64,000 nt of DNA from Stakelama saccharophila (lineage in GTDB: Bacteria; Pseudomonadota; Alphaproteobacteria; Sphingomonadales; Sphingomonadaceae). Shown one piece after another: positions 8,851 to 17,729 of the stretch. The DNA lies in assembly GCF_032229225.1 (NCBI RefSeq), contig NZ_CP135076.1, forward strand, positions 849,001 through 913,000. The letters run 5' to 3'. The position numbers were made by a program, and so were the translations under genes. Under the pieces are notes generated by a model that saw only the letters and a list, made by a program, of their open reading frames with translations, did not search any database and was not told where the DNA came from. Every line of letters starts with the position of its first letter. Positions within the stretch are counted from its first letter, which is position 1.

Positions 8851-8930
8851 CCGTGTCTCGACTTCGCTCGACATGAACGCGGTGGCGGGCGCTTGCTTTC
8901 CCGTTCGTCGTCCTGAATCAAGTTCAGGAT
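8851..8930. repeat. Palindromic intergenic repeats between pheT and an SDR
   Basis: Two elements. CGTGTCTCGACTTCGCTCGA at 8852-8871 is the same unit seen in the sucD-sucA gap. TCCTGAA-loop-TTCAGGA at 8911-8929, followed by TGACG, is a variant of the hairpin at 3482-3502. Both lie in the ~165-bp gap downstream of pheT. Confidence 0.65.
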
Positions 8931-8951
8931 GACGGTTGAGGCTGGAGCGCG

Positions 8952-11354
8952 TCATCCCCTGAGCGTCGCGCCCCGTTTCTCGGCAGCCTTCACCACCTTG
9001 TCGGCGATGGCCCTGATCTCTTCGTCGGTGAAGCTCTTGGCCGCAGGCTGGAGCGTGACCTCGACCGCCATGCTCTTCTTGCCTTCCTCGATCCCTTCGC
9101 CGGTGAAGAGGTCGAACAGGCGCGCATCGACGATCGCCTTTTTATCGGCGCCGCGCACCGCGCGGACAAGGTCGTCGGCAGACAGATCGGCCGGTGCCAG
9201 AAAGGCGAAGTCGCGGCGCACCGGTTGCAGCGCCGGTGGCGTGTAGGCCGGGCGCATGAAACCGGCGCTGCGCTTTTCCGGGATCGCGTCGAGGAAGATC
9301 TCGACCGCCGCCACCGGGCCGGCGAGATCGAACGTCCTGAGCAGCCCCGGATGAACCACGCCGAACGTCGCCAGCACGTTCTTCGGCCCCAGCCGGAGCG
9401 TGCCCGAGCGACCCGGGTGCCAGCTATCGCCGGCCTCGCCCATCACCATCAGCTTGTCCGCGGGCGCACCCGCGGCGGCGAGCAGCGAAAGCGCTTCGGC
9501 CTTGGCGTCGAACGCGTCGAAATGCTGCGCCTTGCCGCTGTTCCAGCCGCGCGGGGACTTCTCGCCCGCCATGACCAGCGTCAGCGTCGGACGCTCACGG
9601 GATTTGGCGCCGTCCGCCAGATAGCGCCGGCCGATCTCGAACAGCCGCACCCCGTCGGCACCGCGATCGATGTTGCGCCGCGCCGCCGACAACAGGCCGG
9701 GGAGCAGCGACGGGCGCATGACCTTCAGATCCTCGCTGATCGGGTTGGCGAGTATCCATGCGCCGCCGCCGAACGGCTTCGCCTCGTCCTCGGACACGAA
9801 GCTCCACGTCACCGCCTCGTGAAAACCGCGCGATGCGGCCGCGCGGCGAATGCGGCGTTCGAGCTTCTGTTCGGCGGTGGCGGTGGGCGTGGCGACGCCG
9901 GGAACACGCGCGAGCGGCGACGCCGGCACCTTGTCGATTCCTTCGATGCGGATGACTTCCTCGACCAGATCGGCCGGGCCGTCGATATCGCGCCGCCATG
10001 TGGGCACGGTCACCTGCCAGTCGTCGGCGACGGTGAAGCCCAGGCCTTCGAGAATGGCCTTCTGGCGATCGCCTGCGACGGCGAGACCGCCCAGCGTTTC
10101 CGCGCGGCCGGGATCGTAGCGGAGCGTGCGCGGTTCGACCGGGGGTCGGCCGGCGCGGGTGACGCCGCTGGCCGTGCCGCCGCACAGGTCTAGCACCAGC
10201 CCCGTCGCGATCGCCAGTCCGTCGTCGAGAAAGGCGGGGTCGACACCGCGCTCGAAGCGCTGGCGCGCGTCGCTGGTCAGGACGAGCGCCTGGCCGGTGC
10301 GCGCGATATGGTCGGGATCGAAATACGCGCATTCGATCAGCACGTCGGTCGTGCCCGCGCTGACGCCCGAATCCTCGCCGCCCATGATGCCGCCGATATC
10401 GTGGACCTGCGCATCGTCGGCGATGACGGTCATGCTCGCATCCAGCGTGTAGGTCTTGCCGTTGAGCGCGGTGACGGTCTCGCCGGCGCGCGCCTTCCGC
10501 GCGACCAGTCCGCCGGTCAGCTTCGCCCGGTCATAGACGTGCAGGGGGCGGCCGAGATCGATCATCACGAAATTGGTGATGTCGACCAGCGCCGAAATCG
10601 GCTTCTGCCCGATCGCGGTCAGGTAGCGCTGCATCCAGTCGGGCGAGACGCCGTTGGTGACGCCCGAGACCGCCTGCGCGTAGAAAGCCGGGCAGCCCTC
10701 GGCATCGTCGGTGCGGACGTCGGGGCCTTCGCCTTCGCCCGCGACCGGCTCTACCGCGTCCCGCCGATAAGCCTCGGTGAGCGGCTTGAGCGTGCCGATC
10801 CCCGCAGCAGCGAGATCGCGCGCGATGCCGCGCACGCCCATGCAATCCTGCCGGTTGGGCGTGATCGATACGTCGATGACCGGATCGGTAAGGCCGGCAT
10901 AGTCGGGATAGGGCCGGCCGACCGCCTCCTCCGCATCGGCGCCCAGTTCGATGATGCCTTCATGCGCGTCGCCCAGTTCCAGTTCGCGCACCGAACACAT
11001 CATGCCGTTCGATTCGACGCCGCGGATGGCGGCGACCTTCAGTTCGAACCCCGATCCGGGGACATAGACGCCCGGCGGGCCGAACACGCCGATCATGCCG
11101 GCACGCGCATTGGGCGCCCCGCACACGACCTGCAAGGGGCCGCCGCCGGCGTCGACCGAGAGCACCTTCAGCTTGTCGGCATCGGGATGGGGTTCGGCGC
11201 TCAGCACCCTGGCGACCTTGAACCCGGCGAGCTTTTCGCCCGGATTCTCGATGCCCTCGACCTCGAGCCCGATCCGCGTCAGCGCCGCGGTGATCGCGTC
11301 GATATCGGCGTCCGTATCGAGATGCTGTTTGAGCCAGCTAAGGGTGAATTTCAT
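8952..11354 (-). CDS. pheT: Phenylalanine--tRNA ligase, beta subunit
   Basis: 800 residues from ATG 11354 (GGGAAGA upstream); a start five codons further out has no advantage. With PheS it forms the alpha2-beta2 synthetase that charges tRNA-Phe. Domain order: N-terminal MKFTLSWLKQHLD, tRNA-binding OB domain (~40-150, GFKVARVLSAEPHPDADKL), B3/B4 editing domain (~205-370, ISALVDITNFVMIDLGRPLHVYD), B5 domain (~400-470), catalytic-like core, and C-terminal anticodon-binding FDX-ACB domain (~705-800, PVRRDFAFLAPADLSADDL). The length is normal for the family. It is 97 bp downstream of pheS, and the gap carries a paired inverted repeat. Confidence 0.97.
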   Translation of the reverse strand: MKFTLSWLKQHLDTDADIDAITAALTRIGLEVEGIENPGEKLAGFKVARVLSAEPHPDADKLKVLSVDAGGGPLQVVCGAPNARAGMIGVFGPPGVYVPGSGFELKVAAIRGVESNGMMCSVRELELGDAHEGIIELGADAEEAVGRPYPDYAGLTDPVIDVSITPNRQDCMGVRGIARDLAAAGIGTLKPLTEAYRRDAVEPVAGEGEGPDVRTDDAEGCPAFYAQAVSGVTNGVSPDWMQRYLTAIGQKPISALVDITNFVMIDLGRPLHVYDRAKLTGGLVARKARAGETVTALNGKTYTLDASMTVIADDAQVHDIGGIMGGEDSGVSAGTTDVLIECAYFDPDHIARTGQALVLTSDARQRFERGVDPAFLDDGLAIATGLVLDLCGGTASGVTRAGRPPVEPRTLRYDPGRAETLGGLAVAGDRQKAILEGLGFTVADDWQVTVPTWRRDIDGPADLVEEVIRIEGIDKVPASPLARVPGVATPTATAEQKLERRIRRAAASRGFHEAVTWSFVSEDEAKPFGGGAWILANPISEDLKVMRPSLLPGLLSAARRNIDRGADGVRLFEIGRRYLADGAKSRERPTLTLVMAGEKSPRGWNSGKAQHFDAFDAKAEALSLLAAAGAPADKLMVMGEAGDSWHPGRSGTLRLGPKNVLATFGVVHPGLLRTFDLAGPVAAVEIFLDAIPEKRSAGFMRPAYTPPALQPVRRDFAFLAPADLSADDLVRAVRGADKKAIVDARLFDLFTGEGIEEGKKSMAVEVTLQPAAKSFTDEEIRAIADKVVKAAEKRGATLRG

Positions 11355-11363
11355 TTTTCTTCC

Positions 11364-11447
11364 CGTCACCCCAGCGAAGGCTGGGGTCTATGTCTTTATC
11401 GGGTGGCCCATCGGCCAGCCATGGACCCCAGCCTTCGCCGGGGTGAC
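11364..11447. repeat. Paired inverted repeat between pheS and pheT
   Basis: CGTCACCCCAGCGAAGGCTG and its following bases (11364-11392) face a near-perfect reverse copy at 11420-11447 (ending CCTTCGCCGGGGTGACG). Each arm also has its own small stem, CCCCAGC...GCTGGGG in the left arm. The whole unit fills most of the 97-bp gap inside the pheST operon. Confidence 0.8.
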
Positions 11448-11451
11448 GAAA

Positions 11452-12537
11452 TCAGGCCCCGACGCCTCCGCTCAACGTCGGCACGTCGAGCGCCGAGAAG
11501 CCGTAATGCCTGAGCCAGCGCAGATCGCCATCGAAGAAGGCGCGCAGGTCATCCATCCCGTATTTCAGCATCGCCAGCCGGTCGATGCCGCAACCGAAGG
11601 CGAAGCCCTGCCACTCGTCGGGATCGAGCCCGCAGGCGGCGATCACCTTCGGATGCACCATGCCGCTGCCGAGTACTTCCATCCAGCCTTGCGATCCGCC
11701 GATGACGCGCTTGCCCTTTTCGACCGAGAAACCGACATCCACCTCGGCCGAGGGCTCGGTGAAGGGGAAGTAGCTGGGGCGCAGGCGAAGCACGACATCG
11801 TCGCGCTCGAAGAATGCCTTGAGGAACGTCTCGAGCGTCCATTTGAGGTGGCCCAGCGTGATCCCCTTGTCGATCACCAGCCCTTCGACCTGATGGAACA
11901 TCGGCGTGTGGGTGGCGTCCGAATCCGAACGATAGGTCCGTCCCGGCGCGATGATGCGGATCGGGGGCTCGCTTTGCATCATCGTGCGGATCTGCACCGG
12001 CGAGGTATGCGTGCGCAGCAGCATCTTCTGCTCGCCCGATTCTTTCGCCGGGAAGTAGAAGGTGTCGTGCATCGCCCGCGCCGGATGGGTGTCGGGGATG
12101 TTGAGCGCGGTGAAATTGTGCCAGTCGTCCTCGATCTCCGGTCCCGTCGCCACCGCGAAGCCGAGATCGGCAAAGATTTCGGCGAGTTCGTCCATCACCT
12201 GGCTGACCGGGTGGACGGTGCCGGCCGCGGGCATGTCGACCGGCAGCGTCATATCGAGCGTCTCGCTCGCCAGCTTGTCGGCGAGCAGCGCGGCTTCGAG
12301 CTTTTCCTTGCGGGCGCCGATCGCTGCGTTGACCGCCTCGCGCAGGCCGTGGATGCGCGGTCCCTGCACCTGCCGTTCGTCGGGCGTCATCTTGCCGAGC
12401 GACTTGAGGAGCGCGGTCACGCTGCCCTGCTTGCCGAGCGCGTGGACGCGCACCGCTTCCAGCGCGTCGGGCCCCGCGGCCATGTCGATCGCGGCGAGCA
12501 CGTCCTGGCGAAGCTGATCGATTTCGTCTGTCGTCAA
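11452..12537 (-). CDS. pheS: Phenylalanine--tRNA ligase, alpha subunit
   Basis: 361 residues if translation begins at TTG 12537, preceded by CGGAG eight bases upstream; the frame is open further upstream but that part is not family-like, and 361 fits the usual ~340-360. Catalytic subunit of phenylalanyl-tRNA synthetase. N-terminal coiled coil (about 1-90), then class II core with motif 2 region [14 protein letters not shown], and near the end [12 protein letters not shown] and [12 protein letters not shown]...[17 protein letters not shown] (motif 3). A TTG start for an essential gene is unusual but supported by the spacing. Operon with pheT. Confidence 0.95.
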   Translation of the reverse strand: MTTDEIDQLRQDVLAAIDMAAGPDALEAVRVHALGKQGSVTALLKSLGKMTPDERQVQGPRIHGLREAVNAAIGARKEKLEAALLADKLASETLDMTLPVDMPAAGTVHPVSQVMDELAEIFADLGFAVATGPEIEDDWHNFTALNIPDTHPARAMHDTFYFPAKESGEQKMLLRTHTSPVQIRTMMQSEPPIRIIAPGRTYRSDSDATHTPMFHQVEGLVIDKGITLGHLKWTLETFLKAFFERDDVVLRLRPSYFPFTEPSAEVDVGFSVEKGKRVIGGSQGWMEVLGSGMVHPKVIAACGLDPDEWQGFAFGCGIDRLAMLKYGMDDLRAFFDGDLRWLRHYGFSALDVPTLSGGVGA

Positions 12538-12696
12538 TTTGGTGCTCCGGCGGCTTCGGGCCGCATATGTGTCATCTGCTATGCAGAGGCTCGAAGCCCA
12601 AACCGCGCGCGAGATCAACCCATTCCGGGTTCACTCGTTCGATAAGGCGCAGTCCTTCGCGGGAATGACGAGGGAGTTGGTCCGGGCGCTAAAATG

Positions 12697-12735
12697 AAAA
12701 AGGGGCGCCGACATCGCTGCCGGCGCCCCTTTTTC
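12697..12735 (-). terminator. Rho-independent terminator of rpmI-rplT
   Basis: Just after the rplT stop. On the minus strand it reads AAAAAGGGGCGCCGG, a loop, then CGGCGCCCCTTTTTC: a long GC stem followed by a T run. It separates the ribosomal operon from pheST. Confidence 0.88.
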
Positions 12736-12754
12736 TCGTATTACGCCGAAGGCG

Positions 12755-13120
12755 TCAGGCGGCCTTGGGCAGTGCCGCCTTGGCCTGCTCGACGATCGCC
12801 TTGAAGGCGTCGCCTTCGTGCATCGCGATGTCGGCGAGGACCTTGCGGTCCAGCTCGATTCCGGCGAGCTTCAGCCCGTGCATGAACTGGCTGTAGGTCA
12901 GCCCCTCGGCGCGGACGCCGGCGTTGATGCGCTGAATCCACAAGGCGCGGAAGGACCGCTTCTTAACCTTGCGGTCGCGATAGGCGTACTGGCCGGCCTT
13001 TTCGACGGCCTGGCGCGCGATGCGGATCGTGTTCTTGCGACGGCCGTAATAGCCCTTCGCCTGATCCAGAATGCGCTTGTGCTTCGCCCTGGTGGTCGTG
13101 CCACGCTTTACTCGTGCCAT
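12755..13120 (-). CDS. rplT: 50S ribosomal protein L20
   Basis: 121 residues, standard length. Starts [18 protein letters not shown] and contains [19 protein letters not shown] and [19 protein letters not shown], the Arg/Lys-rich rRNA-binding helices of L20, followed by the globular C-terminal domain. L20 is needed for early 50S assembly. It lies 12 bp after rpmI, and a strong terminator follows. infC, often at the head of this operon in other bacteria, is not present here. Confidence 0.98.
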   Translation of the reverse strand: MARVKRGTTTRAKHKRILDQAKGYYGRRKNTIRIARQAVEKAGQYAYRDRKVKKRSFRALWIQRINAGVRAEGLTYSQFMHGLKLAGIELDRKVLADIAMHEGDAFKAIVEQAKAALPKAA

Positions 13121-13132
13121 GGTCGGTTCTCC

Positions 13133-13336
13133 TTACTTCAGGCCGTAGGGCGCCCACTGGCGCACATGGGCTACGTCGGAGTCGGACAGGACCGAGGTGC
13201 CACGGTTCTGGCGGATATATTTGGCGTTGTGGCTGATCAGCCGGTGGCGCTTGCCGGCAACGCCGTGCTTCACCTTGCCGGAGGCGGTGAACTTGAAGCG
13301 CTTCTTGACACCGCTCTTGGTCTTGAGCTTGGGCAT
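13133..13336 (-). CDS. rpmI: 50S ribosomal protein L35
   Basis: 67 residues, standard for L35. Begins [20 protein letters not shown] and carries the conserved [19 protein letters not shown] segment. First gene of the rpmI-rplT operon. AAGGAGACGAAA precedes the ATG. About 80 nt of leader separate it from a candidate promoter; in other bacteria such leaders can be bound by L20, but I cannot see a specific L20 site here. Confidence 0.97.
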   Translation of the reverse strand: MPKLKTKSGVKKRFKFTASGKVKHGVAGKRHRLISHNAKYIRQNRGTSVLSDSDVAHVRQWAPYGLK

Positions 13337-13423
13337 TTTCGTCTCCTTATATGTTCGACGATCGCGAACGGCCGCGGCAGCCCTGTTGGCCGGACAGTTC
13401 CATTGAATCGCGGAAAGGCGGTG

Positions 13424-13452
13424 CGCTTAGCCGAGCTTTGCGGCGAATGCAA
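13424..13452 (-). promoter_or_regulatory. Candidate rpmI-rplT promoter
   Basis: On the minus strand, TTGCAT (13452-13447), 17-bp spacer, TAAGCG (13429-13424). The -35 matches the candidates before sdhC and tRNA-Ala. Transcription would begin ~80 nt before rpmI. Confidence 0.4.
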
Positions 13453-13498
13453 GCATGCGCGCGGGGGAACCGATCGGGCCTGGGCGGATTTTACCGCC

Positions 13499-15679
13499 AT
13501 GGCGGACCGGGACACTCCGATCGCGGCGGTCGATACCGCCCAGGCCGACGAACCCCCCGTTCTGCCGGACACCGGATCACGAGCCGACGATCGCACGCCG
13601 CACAACTGGCCGCGCTGGGCGAAGATCGCGCTGCGCACCGTCATCGGCATCGTCGCCGTGCTGTTTCTCGCCTGGCTGACGCTCTACATCACCAAGGGAC
13701 GCTTTCTGAAGCACAGCTTCGAGCGCATCGCCAGCGCACAGACCGGCCGCACCGTTCGCGTCGCGGGCGATTTCCAGTTCTATTTCAACCCGGTGAACAT
13801 CAAATTCTACGCCGAGGGGCTGAGCGTCTCCAACCCCGCCTGGGCGGGCGAGGGCAATTTCTTCGACGCCGGCAGGATCGACACCGACATCGCCACGCTG
13901 ACCTTCCTGTTCGGCGATCGCCGGGTGAACTGGCTCGACCTCGTCGATGGCGAGGTGAACCTGAAATGGGATGCCGACCGGCGGCGCAACACCTGGACGT
14001 TCGGCGATCCGAACCGGAAGGGCGAGCCGCTCGACCTGCCGACGATCCGTCGCGCGAGCTTCGCCGGCACGACGATCCACTACGATGATCCGAAGATGCG
14101 GCTGACCGCCGATGTCGACGTCCGGACGGTGAAGACGAGCGGCACGCGCTTCCGCGACGCGATCCGCTTCGACGGCAAGGGGACCGCGCGCGGCAATGCC
14201 TTCACCATGACGGGCGCGCTGCTGTCGCCCAATTCCACGGTCGAAGGCGGGCAGAATCAGCTCGCGCTTCACCTGCGCGGCGCACGCACCGATGCCGACA
14301 TTACCGGCACGCTGCCCGGTCCGACCGAGCTGGAGGGGGCGAAGCTCCATATGGACGTGCGCGGCAGCAACATCGCCGACATCTTCGCCGTCGCCGGTAT
14401 CGCAGTGCCCGACACGCGAACCTATCACCTGACCTCGGCGGCGACGAAGCAGGGCGAGGAATGGCGCTTCGCCGGGCTGAAGGGCACGTTCGGCGACAGC
14501 GATCTGGCGGGCAGGCTGACGGTGCGGACGGGCGAGCCGCGATTGAAGCTGATCGCCGACCTGACGACCGACACGCTCGACATCGTCGATATCGGACCGT
14601 TCATCGGCTATGATCCCGACCGGCTGGAGGCGCAGGGCGGCAAGGGTGCGATCCGCACCGTCGGCGGCCATCCGCGGCTGCTGCCCGACGCCGAGTTGCG
14701 CGTCGAGGCGCTCAGGAATTTCGACGCCGACCTCGATTACCGCGTCCGCCGCGTTCGCGCGAAGAACCTGCCGGTGTCGAACGTCGACCTCGCGCTGACG
14801 CTCGACGACCGGCTGCTCACGCTCTCGCCGCTGACCTTCGACATGGCGCGCGGCCATGTCAGTTCGGACATCAAGATCAATGCGCGGAAATCGCCGGTCT
14901 TCACCGAATACGACATCCGCCTGTCGCCGACGCCGATGGGCGTGCTGCTCGCCGGCTGGGGCGTCGAGCAGTCGGGCACCACCGGCACGCTGAAGGCGCG
15001 GGTGAAGATGACCGGAAGCGGCGACACCGTCCACCAGTCGCTCTCGCACGCCAATGGCCGGATCGCGATCATCATGCCCAAGGGCAGTTTCTGGACGCGT
15101 AACGTCCAGCTTTCCGAACTCGATGTCGGCACTTTCGTCCAGAAGATGTTCGAGAAGAAGCTGAAGGAGCCGGTGCAGATCAATTGCGGGCTGATCGGCT
15201 TCACCGTGCGGGACGGGATCGCCGCGGCCGATCCGATCCTGATCGACACGGACAAGAACGTGATGCTCGGCCATGGCGGTTTCAGCTTCAGGAACGAGGC
15301 GCTGGACCTCGCCTTCCGCGCCGATTCCAAGAAGTTCTCGCTGTTTTCCGGTCAGTCGCCGGTCGGGATCGGCGGCTATTTCGCGGCACCCGAGATCGAC
15401 GTGGTGAGTCCCGAACTGCTCGGCCGCGCGGGCAGTGCGATCGGTCTCGCGGTGGTCGCCACGCCGCTTGCCTCCGTCCTCTCCTTCGTCGACATCGGCG
15501 ATGCCAAGGCCGCCGCTTGCGGACCGGTGCTGAGGGGCGCGCGCGCCGCCGCACAGCGCACGAGCAAGGGCGAGCGGCGCGACGATGTCGGCGCGGGAAC
15601 CACGGCGAAATCCGAAAACGGCAAGCAGTCCGGCGACGAGACAAAGCAGCAGCGCAAGAAGTTCCTCGGCATATTTTGA
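13499..15679 (+). CDS. AsmA family protein
   Basis: 726 residues. The frame is open well upstream on the other side of rpmI-rplT, but ATG 13499 is the first sensible start outside those genes. Short acidic N-terminus, one transmembrane helix (about 44-64), then TKGRFLKHSFERIASAQTGRTVRVAGDFQFYFNPVNIKFYAEGL, the AsmA N-terminal signature, followed by long beta-rich repeats and AsmA-type C-terminal strands. The C-terminal ~50 residues are charged and low-complexity. AsmA-like proteins are anchored in the inner membrane and span towards the outer membrane; recent work links the family to lipid transfer. No partner gene is adjacent. Confidence 0.85.
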   Translation: MADRDTPIAAVDTAQADEPPVLPDTGSRADDRTPHNWPRWAKIALRTVIGIVAVLFLAWLTLYITKGRFLKHSFERIASAQTGRTVRVAGDFQFYFNPVNIKFYAEGLSVSNPAWAGEGNFFDAGRIDTDIATLTFLFGDRRVNWLDLVDGEVNLKWDADRRRNTWTFGDPNRKGEPLDLPTIRRASFAGTTIHYDDPKMRLTADVDVRTVKTSGTRFRDAIRFDGKGTARGNAFTMTGALLSPNSTVEGGQNQLALHLRGARTDADITGTLPGPTELEGAKLHMDVRGSNIADIFAVAGIAVPDTRTYHLTSAATKQGEEWRFAGLKGTFGDSDLAGRLTVRTGEPRLKLIADLTTDTLDIVDIGPFIGYDPDRLEAQGGKGAIRTVGGHPRLLPDAELRVEALRNFDADLDYRVRRVRAKNLPVSNVDLALTLDDRLLTLSPLTFDMARGHVSSDIKINARKSPVFTEYDIRLSPTPMGVLLAGWGVEQSGTTGTLKARVKMTGSGDTVHQSLSHANGRIAIIMPKGSFWTRNVQLSELDVGTFVQKMFEKKLKEPVQINCGLIGFTVRDGIAAADPILIDTDKNVMLGHGGFSFRNEALDLAFRADSKKFSLFSGQSPVGIGGYFAAPEIDVVSPELLGRAGSAIGLAVVATPLASVLSFVDIGDAKAAACGPVLRGARAAAQRTSKGERRDDVGAGTTAKSENGKQSGDETKQQRKKFLGIF

Positions 15680-15843
15680 ACGCTGCCGTGCTACCCCGCA
15701 AAGATCGAGGGTCGGAACGGGAGGAGCATTTCCTGGTGCAGAGGATCGGGAGCCGACCGGCGGTATCGTCCCTGTGCCCGTGCGCGAAGAACGGGGAAGG
15801 GTGGCTTGCCAGGAACGGGCGGTTGGTTCTAGCGCGTGCCGCC

Positions 15844-16536
15844 ATGAACGATCCCGCTACCATCCGCCGCCTCTATGGCCGCCGTCAGGGCCACAAGCTC
15901 CGCGCCGGGCAGCAGGAACTGGTCGACACGTTGCTGCCGGAAGTCGCGGTGCCCGAAACGGGTGCGATCACCGCCCGCACCCTGTTCGGCGACGCCGAGG
16001 GGCAGGGGCGCCCGCTCGAGCTGGAGATCGGTTTCGGCGCCGGCGAACATCTTGCCGGCCAGGCGGCGGCGCGGCCCGATCACGGTTTCATCGGTTGCGA
16101 GCCCTTCCTCAACGGCGTGGTCGGCGCGCTCGGCCATATCCGCGACGATGGCCTGCAAAATGTCCGCCTGCACATGGGCGACGCGCTGGAGGTGATCGAG
16201 CGCCTGCCGGATGCCGGCCTGACGCGTGTCTATCTGCTTCACCCCGATCCGTGGCCCAAGGCGCGCCATGCCAAGCGCCGTATGGTCAATCACGGTCCGC
16301 TCGACATGATCGCGGCGAAGCTGAGGCCGGGCTGCGAGTTCCGCCTCGGCACCGACGACCCCACTTATTGCCGATGGGCGATGATGGTGATGAACCAGCG
16401 CCGCGACTTCGCATGGCAGGCGGCCGGGCCGGACGACTTCCTCACCCGCCCCGACGGCTGGCCCGAAACCCGCTATGAACGCAAGGCGCGGCGCAAGGGC
16501 CATGAAGTCTGGTACTTCCGCTATCTGCGCGTGTGA
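15844..16536 (+). CDS. trmB: tRNA (guanine-N7-)-methyltransferase
   Basis: 230 residues from ATG 15844. The enzyme methylates G46 in the variable loop of tRNAs using S-adenosylmethionine. Visible: N-terminal RRLYGRRQGHKLRAGQ, SAM-binding EIGFGAGEHL (61-70), the TrmB signature HPDPWPKARHAKRR (about 137-150), and the C-terminal PETRYERKARRKGHEVWYFR. Length is normal for the family. The start has only a weak upstream purine stretch, but it matches family length. The next gene is the small Arg-rich protein ~80 bp later. Confidence 0.94.
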   Translation: MNDPATIRRLYGRRQGHKLRAGQQELVDTLLPEVAVPETGAITARTLFGDAEGQGRPLELEIGFGAGEHLAGQAAARPDHGFIGCEPFLNGVVGALGHIRDDGLQNVRLHMGDALEVIERLPDAGLTRVYLLHPDPWPKARHAKRRMVNHGPLDMIAAKLRPGCEFRLGTDDPTYCRWAMMVMNQRRDFAWQAAGPDDFLTRPDGWPETRYERKARRKGHEVWYFRYLRV

Positions 16537-16613
16537 AAATGCCGGCAATATCGCAAAACATCTTGTTTACGGACTTGTCGTACCGTCGCGGTCGCTCAAC
16601 AGGAGTCGAACCG

Positions 16614-16736
16614 ATGAACGACAAGACCGAGCCCGAGAAAGAGCGTCGCAGGAACGGTGACCGCCGGCGGGTCGACGATCCCGTTTATGCCGGCCCGGAA
16701 CGCCGCAAGGGCGACCGCCGCCGGACCGGCCGCTGA
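16614..16736 (+). CDS. Small Arg-rich protein with repeated RRxGDRR motif
   Basis: 40 residues. ATG 16614 is preceded by CAGGAGTCGAACCG, a good ribosome site. The protein is almost entirely charged: an acidic/Lys start (MNDKTEPEKE), then RRRNGDRRR, a short PVYAGPE linker, and ERRKGDRRR. The repeated R-R-x-G-D-R-R unit with strong codon bias argues for a real gene; I recall similar tiny proteins in other sphingomonads but know no function. The pattern could bind RNA, DNA or an acidic partner. It ends three bases before a perfect 22-bp palindrome that may be its terminator. Confidence 0.6.
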   Translation: MNDKTEPEKERRRNGDRRRVDDPVYAGPERRKGDRRRTGR

Positions 16737-16738
16737 TC

Positions 16739-16760
16739 CGGGCGGCACCGGTGCCGCCCG
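16739..16760. terminator. Perfect 22-bp palindrome after the small Arg-rich gene
   Basis: CGGGCGGCACC followed directly by its exact reverse complement GGTGCCGCCCG. It starts two bases after the stop codon. There is no T run, so if it terminates transcription it would be as a strong hairpin only; it could also serve the convergent SDR gene. Confidence 0.5.
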
Positions 16761-16880
16761 CGGATACGCGCTTCCTCCATGCTCTGGTAGCCGGGGCGGC
16801 TCGCGGATGCCCATGGACGCGCGGAACAGCGCTGCCGCTTCGACCGAAATCGCTATCGCTGCGCGACACGGTGCGCGCAC

Positions 16881-17687
16881 TTATCCGTTTCCGCGAAAGC
16901 CCGGATACAGCATCATCCCGCCATCGACGTACAGCGTCGTGCCGGTGACGTAATCAGCGGCATCCGACACCAGCCACGCAACCGCCTCGGCCACGTCGCC
17001 GGGCTCGCCGATCCGGCCGTAAGGGATCAGTTCGAGCAGCTTCTTGAAACTTTCCTCGTTGCTCCAGACATCTTCGTTGATCGGCGTGCGGATGGCGCCC
17101 GGCGCCACGGCATTCACGCGGATACCGTCCTGCGCCACCTCCTGCGCCAGCGTCTCGACCAGCATCCGCGCGCCGCTCTTGGCGGCGGCATAGTTGATAT
17201 GGCCCGCCCAGGGGATACGGTCATGGACCGAGGTCATCGACACGATTGCGCCGCGGGCGCGAAACGGTGCAGTATCGCCGTCCTGCGCGCGGAACCGCCG
17301 CACCGCCTCGCGGGCGCACAGGAACTGGCCCGTAAGGTCGAGGTCGATCACCGCTCGCCATTGCTCCAGCGTCATATCGGCGATCGGCGCATCCTGTTGC
17401 GCACCCGAATTGGCGACCAGAATATCGACCCGGCCGAACGTCTCCACGGTCGCGTCGAACAGGTGGCGTACCCCGTCCTCGCGCGACACGTCGGCGCCCA
17501 CCGCGACTGCCTCTCCGCCCTGTCCGCATATTTCGGCGGCAAGCGCCTCGGCCGGTTCGCGGTGCGAATGATAGTTCACCGTGACGGCCGCGCCGTCCAG
17601 GGCCAGCTTGCGCGCCACCGCCATGCCGATGCCCGAACTCGCCCCAGTGACGATGGCGACGGGGCGCTGTTTGTCCGAATCTGTCAT
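16881..17687 (-). CDS. SDR family oxidoreductase, glucose 1-dehydrogenase-like
   Basis: 268 residues. Classical SDR: TGASSGIG (14-21), Ser153, Tyr166 and Lys170, and the C-terminal TGTTLYVDGGMMLYPGF, the pattern of bacterial glucose 1-dehydrogenase-like enzymes. One deviation: the usual NNAG is ANSG (92-95), and the Asn that helps catalysis is displaced. Substrate is therefore uncertain: sugar, polyol or a ring alcohol are all possible. The ATG at 17687 lies 42 bp from the stop of the upstream CelD-like gene on the same strand, so the two may be co-transcribed. Confidence 0.82.
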   Translation of the reverse strand: MTDSDKQRPVAIVTGASSGIGMAVARKLALDGAAVTVNYHSHREPAEALAAEICGQGGEAVAVGADVSREDGVRHLFDATVETFGRVDILVANSGAQQDAPIADMTLEQWRAVIDLDLTGQFLCAREAVRRFRAQDGDTAPFRARGAIVSMTSVHDRIPWAGHINYAAAKSGARMLVETLAQEVAQDGIRVNAVAPGAIRTPINEDVWSNEESFKKLLELIPYGRIGEPGDVAEAVAWLVSDAADYVTGTTLYVDGGMMLYPGFRGNG

Positions 17688-17729
17688 GTCGGCCAGAACC
17701 GCGCAGGCGGCGATCCGGTTCCCCCGGCG

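Noticed and set aside
7698..8921. Frame spanning the tRNA-Ala and SDR on the minus strand
   Set aside because: It reads through the tRNA gene and is out of frame with the SDR; an artefact of high GC.
12538..12696. A T-box or leader-peptide attenuator before pheS
   Set aside because: I found no run of Phe codons and no T-box consensus; only fragments of the intergenic repeat families.
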